Origin: Diphasiastrum complanatum
Taxonomy: Eukaryota > Streptophyta > Lycopodiopsida > Lycopodiales > Lycopodiaceae
DNA length: 64,000 nt
Direction of reading: 5' to 3'
Assembly: GCA_029204225.1 (NCBI GenBank)
Contig: CM055095.1
Location: 11,443,506 to 11,507,505 of the forward strand
Shown: in pieces, positions 22,866 to 33,959 of the stretch
How the letters are laid out: the number at the start of each line of letters is the position of its first letter
Numbering within the stretch: the first letter of the stretch is position 1
Position numbers and translations under genes: made by a program
The notes under the pieces: generated by a model
Told to the model about the DNA's origin: nothing
What the model saw: only the letters and a program-made list of their open reading frames with translations
The model's database searches: none

Positions 22866-23869
22866 GTGGGCACATTTCCACTTATATAGAGAGTGGAGAG
22901 TCATTCCAAAGTGAGTGAGGTGTCAATTTCAAGTGCATGAGGTGTGGGAAAGACTTTATTTGGACTATAGGTGAAGTGGAGTGCATGAATGAGGTGTATT
23001 AGTTAGAGAGGGTGAATTGGTGAGGTGTACAAGTTTGGGAGTGAGATTAAGATGAGTTGGATGGAGAAGTGGGAGTGAGATTAAGATGAGTTGGATGGAG
23101 TGTAGGAGGGCGCCCCATATTAGGTGTCAAATAGCCTAGAGTGCATGTGGCAAAGTAGGTGGAGGTAGGTGGCACATGGTTTCAACTTCACTATATATTT
23201 TATATAGATTTATATAATCACAACTTGGGAATTCACCCCAAGTGTAATCTTCCTAGGGAAAAGCCAAAGTATAGGCCCTCTTGTTTTGCATAATAACCAT
23301 CAATTTCTAGGACCTTTTTTTCTAGAGGTTGCCCATCCTCAATCATGGTGGAAAAAGGTCAATAGGGTATTCAGTCCCTTGGCCTTGTCCCAATTCTTCA
23401 TAGAGTCCTCTGAGCCTTCATTATAGACTTAGAAATAAGCCGTCTTTCTAGACTCCTCTGAGCCTTCATTATAGACCTAGAATAAGCCTTCTTTCTAGAC
23501 TCCGATGAGCCTTCTTTGTTTGTTGTCTTAAGCTTTGAAAGCTTTTTGTTCCAGTCTTCAAACACTTTCGTGAGTACATGCACATCCCTTCAAAGAAAGA
23601 TCAGTGTTCATACCGTCAGACATGGTTTATAGAAGGGTCCTTAGTTCTACAGGTAGTAGTACCTGCATACTCAAATCATTAGAGTAGTAAATTTATACAA
23701 TATTCAACAGGAATAATGATCATTGGTAATTTCACATTATCAAAGTCTATATGGATTTAGAAGCTAGGAAAGTCTTTATTTCTTTGGGGCAATTTGTCCT
23801 TACAAATTACACTAGATCTCCAAATCGAAGATCCTTCTTTTGTAATTGACAATCATGCCATGCATTGCG
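22866..23869. other. Gene-free stretch with two small tandem repeats
   Basis: At 23037-23104 a 34-base unit (GGGAGTGAGATTAAGATGAG…) occurs twice. At 23401-23514 a ~48-base unit containing CTGAGCCTTCATTATAGAC occurs twice plus a partial copy. The minus-strand frame at 23398-23583 simply reads the second repeat. No gene was recognised. Confidence 0.5.
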
Positions 23870-24335
23870 TCATGCTTTTTCAGCTGTCAATGCATGTACA
23901 ACCAATAGGTGTGTCTCGAAAAGTTTGTGTAAGGCCTCATGGCACAATTGTAGAGATTTGGATTCATCAAGGCATTGTATAGTGGCAACTCTTAATGAAG
24001 GTACCAAAAACTCCACTGACATTATTGCATCCTGACCATAAACCAATTGGAATGGCATTTGATCGGTGGTTCCCCTCCCATGTATGTTGTCTTGAATGCC
24101 CACAAAGCAGCGTGTAGCTTGTGTTCCCAATAAGATCTGCTAGCTTCAACTGTTTGCGTGATAATGATACACATGATCTTGTTGGATGACTCTGCCTACC
24201 CATTACCATGAGGATAATAAGTTGTGCTGTGAATTGATGGATCACAAAGAATTCCTCCAATAGGACTTTTATGGTCTCATCGACTAAATGGCTTCCGCGA
24301 TCACTAACTATCTCCACAAGGGCAAAGCTCAAATA
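23870..24335 (-). pseudogene. Gypsy integrase core fragment
   Basis: The minus strand reads the C-terminal half of a Ty3/Gypsy integrase catalytic core: EIVSDRGSHLVDETIKVLLEEF (with the DRG Asp), then a VIHQ segment, and in a shifted frame TTDQMPFQLVYGQDAIM and EFLVPSLRVAT. In live elements this enzyme joins cDNA to chromosomal DNA. At least one frameshift near 24100 divides it. No zinc-binding or RT part is adjacent. Confidence 0.85.
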
Positions 24336-24519
24336 GCCGAACTATCAGACTCTCCCGAATTCGAAATTACCAGTTCCTAAGTTGACTATTCTCATTGAAG
24401 GTCCTAGCTCATCTACTCCCAATGAACAACTTATCAACAACGAATCCAAAGATAATGTTGCAGTTCAGAGACTATAGCATGATGACGATAATCAACTTTG
24501 ACCACTACCTAGAAGATCG

Positions 24520-24735
24520 AAAAGAAAAAACAGACCACCTATCAGGTATATTGACAAGTCTGCAGCTTACGTTGTTCAAGAGCCGACGACTGTCGAAGAC
24601 GCACTCAATCAGCCCAATTTCAATCTCTGGAAAGAACGTATGGATAAAGAGTATTCATCTTTTATACAAGTACAAGGCAGATGGAAGTATTGATCGAAGA
24701 AAGGCTTGACTTGTTGCCATAGGATTTTCTTAGGT
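24520..24735 (+). pseudogene. Copia reverse transcriptase N-terminal fragment
   Basis: A plus-strand frame reads EPTTVEDALNQPNFNLW and KERMDKEYSSFIQ, the stretch before the Copia RT. A shifted frame then reads YKYKADGSIDRRKARL, the first RT block, with VAIGF after an insertion of a few bases. The fragment stops at about 24735 against copy D of family 2. Confidence 0.8.
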
Positions 24736-24756
24736 ACACAACATCAACTACACTTC

Positions 24757-24963
24757 ATCTTTATCATGTGTAGAGCCCTTTTGGCCCTCTTGTCATACCT
24801 CATTTGATGTTGTTGTGTTGGTGGTCTCTCCTCCAAACCTACAACAATACCCAAAACATCATTCATCTCAAGAAGTGATTCCATCCTCACTTTCCACAAT
24901 GAATAGCTATTTGAGGTAAGCCTATCATTGGCTTCCAACATGACTCCACTTGATGTAGCCATG
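24757..24963 (-). pseudogene. Copia family-2 copy D: gag start
   Basis: The minus-strand ATG at 24963 (ATGGCTACATCAAG) opens the gag frame without interruption: ASSGVMLEANDRL, SLWKVRMESLLEMNDVL, then KRALHMIKM. It is cut off at 24757. This is the least damaged gag N-terminus in the window and shows what the initiator of copies A and B looked like. Confidence 0.85.
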
Positions 24964-25224
24964 TAGCAATGACCCGATCCTCTTTTTCAACTTGTTTCAA
25001 TACACAAAGCACTCCTTTGAACAACAACAAATATTTTTAAAAGGATATCACAGAGATATGAAACTTCTCAATTCTCTTTTGTATTTCACACGTGTGGATC
25101 TGAAAATAGCATTTAATGAACATTCTACACACAAAATTGCAAGATATCACAAGTAGAACCCAAAGAGAGCCATGGATAAGTTTGAATGATAGAAAAGAGA
25201 GATAATATCTTCTCTCCCCATGAG
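24964..25224 (-). mobile_element. Copia family-2 copy D: leader and R-U5-like part
   Basis: Matches copy A, including the same ~280-base deletion of LTR end and primer-binding site (GTGAAATAC joined to AAAAGAGAATTGAG). The copy begins at the ACTCATGGG segment just downstream of where copy A has its TATA box; no U3 is present. Confidence 0.7.
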
Positions 25225-25439
25225 TAAAATAATGTTCAATCTTGATGTCATATTTAAGTTTCAATTTGAATGATGCTTAGTGTTTTGATATTTGAATTAT
25301 AAGATGATATCTTTTATTTGAGAATGTGAATAGTCTTAATAGTGGTATTTGTGTTTTTTTAAAATAATGTTCAATTTTCATATCTTGACATAAGTTCCAC
25401 ATTGTATATATTGTTGTTCAATTTTGATGTCTTATTTGT

Positions 25440-25991
25440 TTTCCCATGTTTGAAGGAATACGAATCGTCATCTAGTTCTAGTGATGATCATATACATTCT
25501 GTATCCACCACAAGATTGTGATACAATGGGCCACATATAGATCAACTATCTCGTCGTGAATGGATGGGATTACAAGCCATGATGAGAAGAGATGAACAAC
25601 AAAATGGTCTCGACCTAACTCTTCTTCTTCCTCAAAATCAAGTTCAAGTGATGAACATGATTGTTCTATGCAACATGAAGTTGAAATTATGAACAACTTG
25701 ATAAATGATGTCTATGAGCATCATGACAATATGAAAGAACCCACTGAACATGGTATCGAGTCTTCTATGACTAACGGGGAAAGGAAATTGAGAGAAGAAT
25801 CACATACACCATTATACTCTAGAGCAAAGACATCTCGTTTGTCCGTTGTGTTGCTTATTGAATTTCCAAGCAAAATATAAATGGAGTGATACAAGTGTTA
25901 CATCTTTATTTGGGTGAAGAGGACTGAATTATTTTTTATTTAACTAAGTGTGTACTTGTGTAAGTTAAAAATTTTAGTTGAATAAGCAATT
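25440..25991 (+). pseudogene. Probable 5' part of the CACTA transposase region
   Basis: Plus-strand frames contain a Ser/Asp-rich stretch (EYESSSSSSDDHIHS) and a Glu/His-rich piece. These precede the TNP2-type core by a spacing that suits an N-terminal exon. I recognise no domain here; assignment rests on position. Confidence 0.35.
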
Positions 25992-27180
25992 ATGTTTCAT
26001 GTTATGCAAATTCATTTAGTTATATGCAAGGTATTGTGCAAACTACTCCCAGAAGGAAATAGCATGCTAGAGACGAGAGCCGAGGCACGCAAGATGTTGA
26101 ATGCAATGGGAATGGACTATACACAACATCATGCTTGTCCAAAAGATTGCATCTTGTATCGTGGTGAGTACCAAAGACTAACAAATTTTCCTATATGTGA
26201 GACTCCTCGATATCGAGATGATTTGCAAGGGTCCGCTATCCCAAGCAAGGTGTTGAGACATTTTCCAATAATTCCACGATTGCAACGATTGTTTCGTTGC
26301 AAATCCCTTGCAGAATTGATGAATTGGCATGCTAGCCACCGTTCTTCATATGGGGTTATGAGAGTACCCTCAGATTCTCCTACATGGAAACACATTGACA
26401 AAGAGTATCCATGTTTTGCAAGTGAATCTAGAAACATAAGATTTGGACTTGCAACAGATGGGGTGAATCCCTTTGGCAAGATGTCAAGCACGTGGTCTAC
26501 TTGGCCAGTCATTGTTGGTCAACTACAACATTCCACCTTGGCTAACTATAAAAAAAGGACATCTCATGTTTGCACTTTTAATTCCTGGAAAACACAAAGT
26601 AAAAAATATGGATGTCTACCTTGCACTGTTAGTTGAAGAATTGGAGCTATTATGGAAGGGTGTCCAAGAGTATGACATCTCACGTCCAATACAAGACAAC
26701 AACTTTTTGTTGTGCACAATTCTAATGTGGACAATGCATGACTATCCAGGATTGGGTGATTGTTCAGGTGATTAGAATATGAGATCGTCTGCATTTTCTA
26801 TATATATATTTTTTCTTTATTCGCTATTTATGTTTAATTTTTTGATCCACAAGTAACACGAATGGCATTTGATTACTTGAGGTTTTACAACTTCTGGATA
26901 TCACACGTGTCTCGTTTGTGGACTGAATATTGATGCTCGACACTCACGTCATCTAAGCAAAGTTGTATATGAAAATCATCGCAAATACTTGCATGAGGAT
27001 CATTCGTTTCGGCATACACAAAGAAGAGGATTTGGAGGAAAGACGGAAACAAGGATGCCTCCCCTAAAGATTCAAGACATATTACCTCCTTGGCTAAGCA
27101 TATCTTTATCATATCACACCATTTTATCACCATACTTGGACGTGCCATTAGTAGCATCAATAGTGCTATTGCCTTGATTC
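25992..27180 (+). pseudogene. CACTA (En/Spm) TNP2-type transposase, decayed
   Basis: Clear Transposase_21/TNP2 family signature on the plus strand: LCKLLPEGNSM, RKMLNAMGMDY, HHACPKDCILYRGEY, then IPSKVLRHFPIIPRLQRLF, MNWHASHRSSYGVMRVPSDS, WKHIDKEYPCFASESRNIRF and GLATDGVNPFG. One extra base at about 26517 shifts the frame; NYNIPPWLTIKKGHLMFALL and MDVYLALLVEELELLWKGV follow, then LMWTMHDYPGLGDCSG. After a probable intron the CLVCGLNIDARHSRHLSK segment resumes, ending with a KTETRMPP-type piece near 27180. This enzyme family cuts and rejoins CACTA transposon ends. The first ATG shown is not a true start. The rest of the C-terminus is missing. Confidence 0.9.
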
Positions 27181-28333
27181 CTACAATTTTTAATTCTCTT
27201 GTTATGCCTCTTAAATTATCCACTTGCATGATGAACTTTTTTTATAACCATCTTCAAGTACTTCAGAGTTGCAGGTATGTTCTTGAGATGGAATTATACT
27301 TCTTTTGAGAACTACTCATCTTAAACATTTTCAGTGAAAATTTGATGCAACTTCTCTTTAATCTCAAATTTTGATCAAGATTTTTATATATAATTATGTT
27401 GTCATGTTTTGTACTTAGAGAAAGAAATTCTCAACATAAGTTTCACATGTCTAAGCATTATAGGTCACTGATGTTGGCTTATGCATTAGAAGAAGAATCT
27501 ATATAACCATCAAACATTAGAAGGTTATCTAGTTCAAATATAGTTCTATACAAATCATTGATATTGTTAAATCAAATTTCTTAAAGAATTATTGTTTGTG
27601 ATCATTTATAGGTAACTTGACATTAGTTTGAGATGAAATAGAATATAGTTTAGGCCTGAAATGATGACACAACATCAAGAAGTGTAAGGGGACATGCTTG
27701 TTCATATTTTTCAAATAGAAAGCACTTAATTGTGGTGTCAACTATATGAGCAAAAAATGTTATGGTGTTTTTTGATTGGAATATTTGTTCTATAAAAATT
27801 GAGTCTAATTCAATTGCATTGCAATTTATTCAAGAAGTTAATTCAACTATTTGTAACCGTTTGTAAGTAATTGATTGGTTCTAATAATTTGCGATAATTT
27901 CGTGTGGTATAGTCTTAAAGTGTAAAGTTTTATTCTGGCTTGCTTTGTCAGGCTGTATTCAGTGAACTTTGTCTCTAAATTTGTAATAGTTTGTACACCA
28001 ATAATGAAATCTCGTCTCTACTTTGTGTTGTATTGGTATTTGACGAACTGTCAATCAAAATAGATTTTTAGGATAGCTTTGATCCTACGCTAAAGCTCAG
28101 TAGTATAAATTTGCTTAAATAAAAATTGCAGAAAAAAAAACTGTCCTAAAGATTGCCTACATATAATTGCCTTGGGACTCTTTAAAGCAGGAGAGCTATA
28201 TGCAAGGAGTACTTGAAACCAGCTGAAATGCAAACTTGACTTTAAAAAGCAGTTACATCCTTGTATCCAATTATAAGTTTATATCTTATCATAGAAAACT
28301 CCACCCATTGACAAAGAGTATTTTCAGTTACTC
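27181..28333. other. Gene-free AT-rich stretch
   Basis: Lies between the decayed transposase and the convergent minus-strand relic. No features recognised; it may be former introns or 3' sequence of the CACTA element. Confidence 0.35.
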
Positions 28334-28720
28334 TTACATACAAACTTGCTCTCCAAAAAAAATAAAGTTTTTCAAGCTTCTTGGGGCCATTGACATTGCA
28401 TCAAATACATATGTATGACGACTTGAAAAATTTCTTCCCCAATATTGTTCACAAACCCGTTTTACAGCATCACGTCTTGCCATTTGACAGCGACGACGTG
28501 TACAACAACCTATCATCGATAGTGAAGCTACGCCCGTTTTTCCGCATATCCTTTTCGTTTTGGTATTTTTCAAGCAAATGCTTTGTATAATTTCATCCGA
28601 TATTTCATGATGGTGTCTCTTTGAATTCATCATCGGTGGAAAGTCGTCTTGTGGTTTGGTTGTATCCAAAGAAATATGAAATTCCACAAAGTCAATACAG
28701 TCATTGATTTTCCCATTGAA
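28334..28720 (-). pseudogene. C-terminal continuation of a transposon-associated protein
   Basis: The minus-strand open frame to about 28687 reads VEFHISLDTTKPQDDF, SDEIIQSICLKNTKTKR and a Cys/Arg-rich segment (IGCCTRRRCQMARRD). It follows the 28724-29031 exon on the same strand, separated by a stop and a short gap containing a TTTAG acceptor-like site. No domain recognised. It may be the next exon of that gene. Confidence 0.4.
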
Positions 28721-28723
28721 TTG

Positions 28724-29031
28724 CTAAAGATGGAGCATTAGAAGATCGTTATTATTCACCAAATCATTTTTACCTTGCAATGTACATTTTTTGATGTCAC
28801 ATGGCCTCCATATTGTGAAACTTCCCAAGGCCTCGTCTATTGTTTCTATCCAATTAGATGGAAAGGGAAGTTCTTTTCTTGGCGTAACCACCTTTTCAAC
28901 GTGTATTGAAGCACGACCTTCACCAATCACAATACCCTGACACATATTATTTGGATCAAGGGAAAAGATTGTTCCAGTAGCGACATCACATCCTTGCAAG
29001 CTTATAACTACTTTGTCTCCCTTCTGAAGCT
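28724..29031 (-). pseudogene. Exon of a plant transposon-associated protein (DUF8039-like)
   Basis: Minus-strand exon beginning after a good acceptor (TTTTCATGCAG, ending at 29032). It reads QKGDKVVISLQ, DVATGTIFSLDPNNMCQG, then a G-rich V-rich strand, LPFPSNWIETIDEALGSF and WRPCDI. The pattern (VA-GTI-S-DP, later IxDA-GS and a Trp) resembles the small β-rich domain often found in proteins encoded by plant CACTA-type elements (DUF8039 class); this is remembered, not searched. It lies convergent to the TNP2 relic 1.5 kb away and directly below an array of palindromes, which suits one transposon locus. Confidence 0.5.
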
Positions 29032-29465
29032 GCATGAAAAGTAATAGGAATAAGAAGGTCAAAGAAAACCTTTTTGACTATTAATGTCCATCACATAAGT
29101 TACACGTAAAAAACAAATAGGAGTCAAAAGTGTTAATTTAAATAGCAATTTCAAGGAGTTGATTTTTTAAGACAAAAATAATTCAAACAAGGACTACTTC
29201 TCATATTTATCCACTAAAAAATTTCTCAGGTTGGAGGCATGGTTCATAGAAAGGACTACTTTTAAAGTCATTCTCTTAGTTATGCAACTTTAAAAGTATA
29301 TGGTGTACTTTTAAAGTCGCATAACTAAAAGAATGACAAAGCAAAAACAATTTACAAGTTTTGATGTGTACAACATATGCTATATGAATTAGTTAGAAAT
29401 TATTTTTTTTTCTCAATCTCAAGTTAGCCAAAACATTAGAAGTACACCATGTTTCCAAGACATAA

Positions 29466-29512
29466 AAGACATGACTTCAACTCGAGAACTTCTCGAGTTG
29501 AAGTCATGTCTT
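29466..29512. repeat. Perfect 23-bp inverted repeat (hairpin) with 1-base loop
   Basis: The left arm 29466-29488 (contains ACTTCAACTCGAGAA) is the exact reverse complement of the right arm 29490-29512, around a single C. It is the most complete member of the palindrome array that follows. Confidence 0.95.
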
Positions 29513-30430
29513 GCCAGAAAAAGTTTCAAAGGAAAATCCAAAACATGACATCAACTCGAGAACTTTTTGAGTTGAAGGCAAGCTTTGTAACTATTTTTCA
29601 AATTTTTAAAAGTAAAATTCCAAAAGTTCACTCGCTTCAACTCAAGAATTTCTCGAGTTGGTGTCCTAGTTGTGCTTTTGATTTTTTTTTTCTGAGCAGA
29701 AGAAACAAAACAACATTCTTTAAATAGTAACCAAGAAGTATGCCGATCTGAAGTCCAATACTTTTTAGGTTTCATGTTCCCGTTGCAACGTCTAAAAACT
29801 CTAATATAAAACAAAATACTTAAATAGTAATAAATAAGTGTGACATTATATTAACTCGAGATATTCTCGAGTTAGAACTTGAATAGAGAGATTATAGAAT
29901 TCTAGATTTTTTATTATTGGTAATGAAGTGAGCCTGTACTTCAACTCAAAGTTTTGAAGTTAGGTGCCTCACATGCAATCATTCAGTTTAACAAAAGCTC
30001 ATAAAAGTCAAATTATAATATAGTGAAAGAGGAGTTAATTACACGACATCATGCATTTCCAAAGAAATTAATATAGAATAGGTTATGAAAGTATTGGCAA
30101 CTGACTATGCAATAACTTAATATTGAAAAGTTCTAAAGCTGCACTTTACTTCAAGTAGTGTACGTATGAAATCTTCATAGAAACTAACATGTAAATTTGT
30201 GTCATGAACTGACATGACTTTTAGCTCGAGAAGTTTTCGAGTTCAAGGTTCTAGACTATCATACTTATAAAGCTTTCTATTTTTTATGGAGTTTCCTTAA
30301 TGAAGTTCTTGAGTTAGGATTAACTTGCAATATGCACATAATTTCTTTTTTGATAGAAAATGACGTCTTCATGGCAGATTAGTAAAGCAATATAAAATGC
30401 ACTCAACTCAAGAAGTTTTCAAGTTAAAGG
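29466..30430. repeat. Array of XhoI-centred palindromic motifs
   Basis: A motif of the form AACTCGAGAA-n-TTCTCGAGTT, intact or degenerate, occurs at about 29466, 29556, 29633, 29852, 29939, 30224 and 30405, with half-sites such as 30308. It is usually preceded by CTTC or TGAC. Spacing is irregular (about 80-300 bases). The array lies just upstream of the minus-strand transposon protein. Multiple short direct and inverted motif copies near an end are typical of CACTA subterminal regions, where the element's own DNA-binding protein acts. The frames reading through it are by-products. Confidence 0.65.
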
Positions 30431-30834
30431 TTTCATTGGAAATGTGATATTATATTAAAGAAAATGATTTCTTAACAAATATAATTTAAAACATTAAAAA
30501 TGTGATATTATATTAAAGAAAAGAATGTTCATATAACAATAAAAAGAAGAATCTGAAACTTTTCTTGAGTAGTAATGACATCATAGTGCATACATGCTAT
30601 TCAAACTTCATTTGAGTTTAAGTAAAATTAAACATGTTGTTTAGCCCTTGTATAAATATATAGACATTCACATATAGTCTTTCTTGGTATGAAGACATTG
30701 CTGTCATTTGACATTATCCTACAAAAAGCCATACAAAAGTTCAAAAGATATTGGTATTATTCAAATCAGATAATTGAAGCAAGACGACGCCACAGGATTT
30801 GATCACGTTCGCATCTATACAATTTACCTTCAAT
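30431..30834. other. Gene-free AT-rich stretch
   Basis: No features recognised. A 21-base piece with GTGATATTATATTAAAGAAAA is repeated at about 30440 and 30498. Confidence 0.4.
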
Positions 30835-32110
30835 CACCTGAAAGGCCCATGATCACCAAATCAATTGACAACGTTGAGATTTCTATCACCGGTACGGGTG
30901 CCTGTTGCTCATGAGCATTCATCCCGCCAGCATTCTTGGGTGGATTTTGCACAACATTTTGATCATTGAAACGATTATTAAGCCATGGTGGTGGCAATCC
31001 TCTTTCTAGATTCACGACACAGTGCTGATGGTATGGCCACACAGCTGAAATAACAGTGACCCCTTTGACTGCAAAAATTGCAAATATCATTTGGCAGATC
31101 TGGTCGATAATGCACTTGTCGTTGAAATGGTCGTGGCTGCATTTGATATGGGTCTTGATACGACTACATTTGTGGTGACATTGGTTGTAGTTGTGGTTGC
31201 TGATATTGAGGCTGTTGCATTTGTGGTTGTTATGGTTGATGTGCTTGGACTGCAAATGCTCCAGCAGATCTTACTGCTTGTATTTGTCCAGTGGTTGTAT
31301 GCATTAGAAATCAGACAATATCGGGTACTATGAGGACATTCATTGATATAATGTCATCCTTGATTATAGTTCCAGCAAAAAAGGATATTCCCTTGGTGAA
31401 ACTCCATAGTAACGGCCTCTTTTGTGACTGCTAGTAATGACTAACTAGCTTTCCCCTTCTGCTTATGCTTCTTAGACCATTTCCCATCACGTGAAGAAGT
31501 TGAATTCTCTTCCGAGCTCGAGGAATCATCTGATTCCGAACCTGTATCCATATCAGAATCAAAATCAGACGAGTCATCCTGTCGATGATGTCGACGCTGT
31601 CGTCGGTACTTCTTCCTAGTTTCTTCTTCCTCTAACTGTCTTGCAGCATCCACAATATGTTCCAGGCCTTGACTATGTAGCGAAGTAGTTCCTCGTCGAA
31701 GAACCTTATGTAGTCCATGATGAGAATACTTGATGCATTTAGCATCTGTGAGTGGCTCTTGTAATCTCTTCTCTATCACCTTAAAACATTGAACTTTAGA
31801 TAATACATCCTCCTTCCATTTCTGCTTGATCGCTTGCAATTTATCTAGTATTTCTTCATCCTCATGTTCCTTCCAATACCTTTTCAGAAATGCCCTTCAT
31901 AATTCATCCCAGCTCCAAAACTCTTGCAACCCATACTGTGAATACCACTGTAAAGCATTCTCTCTCAACGTGGTTGGAAATAATTCCAATTTTCAAATGT
32001 CTTCCATTTCATGACTTGCCTGACAAACCACCAGGAACTGGTGAATGTGCATGTCAGGGTCATCATGCTTCTTACCTTTAAAACACTAGAATATAGTCGC
32101 CCGAGTCCGG
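30835..32110 (-). pseudogene. Gypsy gag with CCHC zinc knuckle
   Basis: Read on the minus strand from about 32110, pieces in several frames give a Ty3/Gypsy gag. First comes an FPTTLRENALQWYSQYG-like segment (broken), then QAIKQKWKEDVL, VIEKRLQEPLTDAKC and HIVDAARQLEEEETRKKY. A charged Ser/Asp-rich linker (31441-31600) follows, then Gln-rich sequence, and finally a proper zinc knuckle CNFCSQRGHCYFSC (CX2CX4HX4C, about 31041-31084). Gag would package genomic RNA. Stops and shifts every 100-400 bases show decay. No protease follows within the next kilobase downstream. Confidence 0.8.
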
Positions 32111-32263
32111 CCTATTGAGACAGCCTCCATTTCGTGTAGGATCGTAGAATTTTCCAAACTGAGCAACCAGCACCAGTAGACATTACACTTCCTCCTCTGC
32201 TAACTCTACCCACAATTCAAATTCAATTCAAATTCGTTCTACTCCAGAATATGCACCACAAAG

Positions 32264-32292
32264 AATTGGTTCCGACAATGGAACCAAAAAGG
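32264..32292 (-). promoter_or_regulatory. Possible Gypsy primer-binding site
   Basis: The minus strand reads TTTTTGGTTCCATTGTCGG a few bases after the apparent LTR end (…CCTAACA). This resembles the TTGGCGCCGTTGTCGG-type site used by many plant Gypsy elements, with three or four mismatches. Position relative to gag is right. Confidence 0.4.
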
Positions 32293-32537
32293 TGTTAGGG
32301 GTGTGTTTTTATCCCTTAACTGCCTATTCCTAATTACGACAACGGAACCCCTAGACTAGCAAGAGTTTATCACTGAGAATCTCTCCTAAGGGTTTACAAT
32401 TTAGGCTTATAGTTATAACATATTACTTACAAGCTTTTGAGCTTTGAAGTTGATAAACCCTTAATTCTTTGATCTTGTATAATGTATTCACAACCACAAT
32501 AAAATATTGTGACATTGTGTGTGTGTGTGAGAGACAA

Positions 32538-32594
<57 letters not shown>

Positions 32595-32640
32595 CAAAGA
32601 GAGCAAGCTTGGAATGAGCGAGCAACCTTGGACTTCAAGC
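32293..32640 (-). mobile_element. Probable Gypsy 5' LTR, end portion
   Basis: Begins (plus strand) TGTTAGGGGTGTG right next to the putative primer-binding site, consistent with the end of a minus-strand 5' LTR. It contains the (TA)n tract. The outer boundary is not visible because repeat R3 begins at about 32640. Confidence 0.4.
32538..32592. repeat. (TA)n microsatellite
   Basis: About 26 TA dinucleotides, preceded by a (TG)n tract at about 32516-32528. Confidence 0.95.
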
Positions 32641-33140
32641 TTTGAGCTTACAGGTGAGATTGTGTTGTTTCATTTTTTGGATTATTTGAATATAGTTTTA
32701 ATTCATGCAAATTTGTTTACCTAACATAGTCAAATTAGTTCGTGAGTGTCATTTCGTGCATAGCAATGTAGTATAATCTTTCCTTGATAGGAAAACCCTA
32801 CATGCAGTATGGAGAAAATATGAGGTGACATTATGAAATAAGACATAACCTTGCGGATTAGGTAATTTAATTAACACATTTAACTCTAACGAGATTGAAA
32901 TAGAATGATATTAGGTATTCTCTATGTTAAATGGAAACAAATTTGCCATGGATTTATTGTTAGGGTTGTGATTCTGAAATATTACATAGCCGCAAGGTTT
33001 GGGTAGTTTAATTAACAGATTTAACTCTAAATTGTTTGAATCTAGATCTAAATATGCATCATCTCGAGACTGATTTGAATCTAGATCTAAATATAATCGT
33101 AGATTTCCTACCATGTTTAATTCCTTTGAGAATGTGAGAT
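32640..33140 (+). repeat. Dispersed repeat R3, copy 1
   Basis: Shares long stretches with 39965-40140 (plus) and, inverted, with 51062-51480 and 53970-54600: for example TTTTTTGGATTATTTGAATA, then TACCTAACATAGTCAAATTAG, then GCAATGTAGTAT. The copy at 53970-54600 matches from end to end in opposite orientation, including paired GAATCTAGATCTAAATAT segments. No protein coding; unknown non-autonomous element or LTR. Confidence 0.75.
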
Positions 33141-33959
33141 AAGCTCATTTTCATATTCATCTTCTTCTAATACTGTTTCATCCAGACATGGTGATCTCAA
33201 ACCCTCAAAATGACTTTGTAAGTGTGGTAGCCTAGTCGTTATAGATTTCCGCAAAATTTATAAAATATGTAATATAAAAGGTTTATCATTCCCCAAGTGA
33301 GAGAGAAATATCATCTTTTGGATGATAAGTGTACAAAGGAAATTGGAAGAGGTGAAGGGAGTAATATTCAAAATTGAATATCACACGTATAAGCTGGTTA
33401 TCCAAAGATATTTGATTGAATTGGCATCCAATAACACCAATATGAAACGATTTGGTCAAGGTCTGAGAATGTAAATGGTACTATATCTTTCAGGCTCTTA
33501 GGGTGAACAATAAGCAACTTATCTGACAGATACTAGCAAATAGATTTCATAGAACAAAATCTGATAGGCAATTGATTCCTCTTGTTGAGCATAAGAAATT
33601 AGTTCTTATCACTGGAAAGCAAACAAAACAGAACAACAGTCAAGTTTTTATATGAGTACCTAAACTCATTTAGAAATGAGAGAAATTCTGGATATGTGAA
33701 TGCTTATCAGCTTCAGCCGATTCCCTGCACACAATCAGTTAGACTTGTCTCTTCACAGACGTCACCTATAAATTCATGTTAGAGAACTGAAATTCAGTAC
33801 AAGATGAAAAGAGTGCCGCAAATAGACATTTATCAGAACAATAATAACAAAGCTCAAAGTGAGTTCGATCAATTTGTTAAGAAGTGAAGCTGCAATAGGC
33901 AGATAAAGTAAATGCACAAGCTTAGGAAACTAGCTCTCTTCTCTCTATTGATAGATGGA
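33141..33959. other. Gene-free stretch
   Basis: No supported features. Confidence 0.35.
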
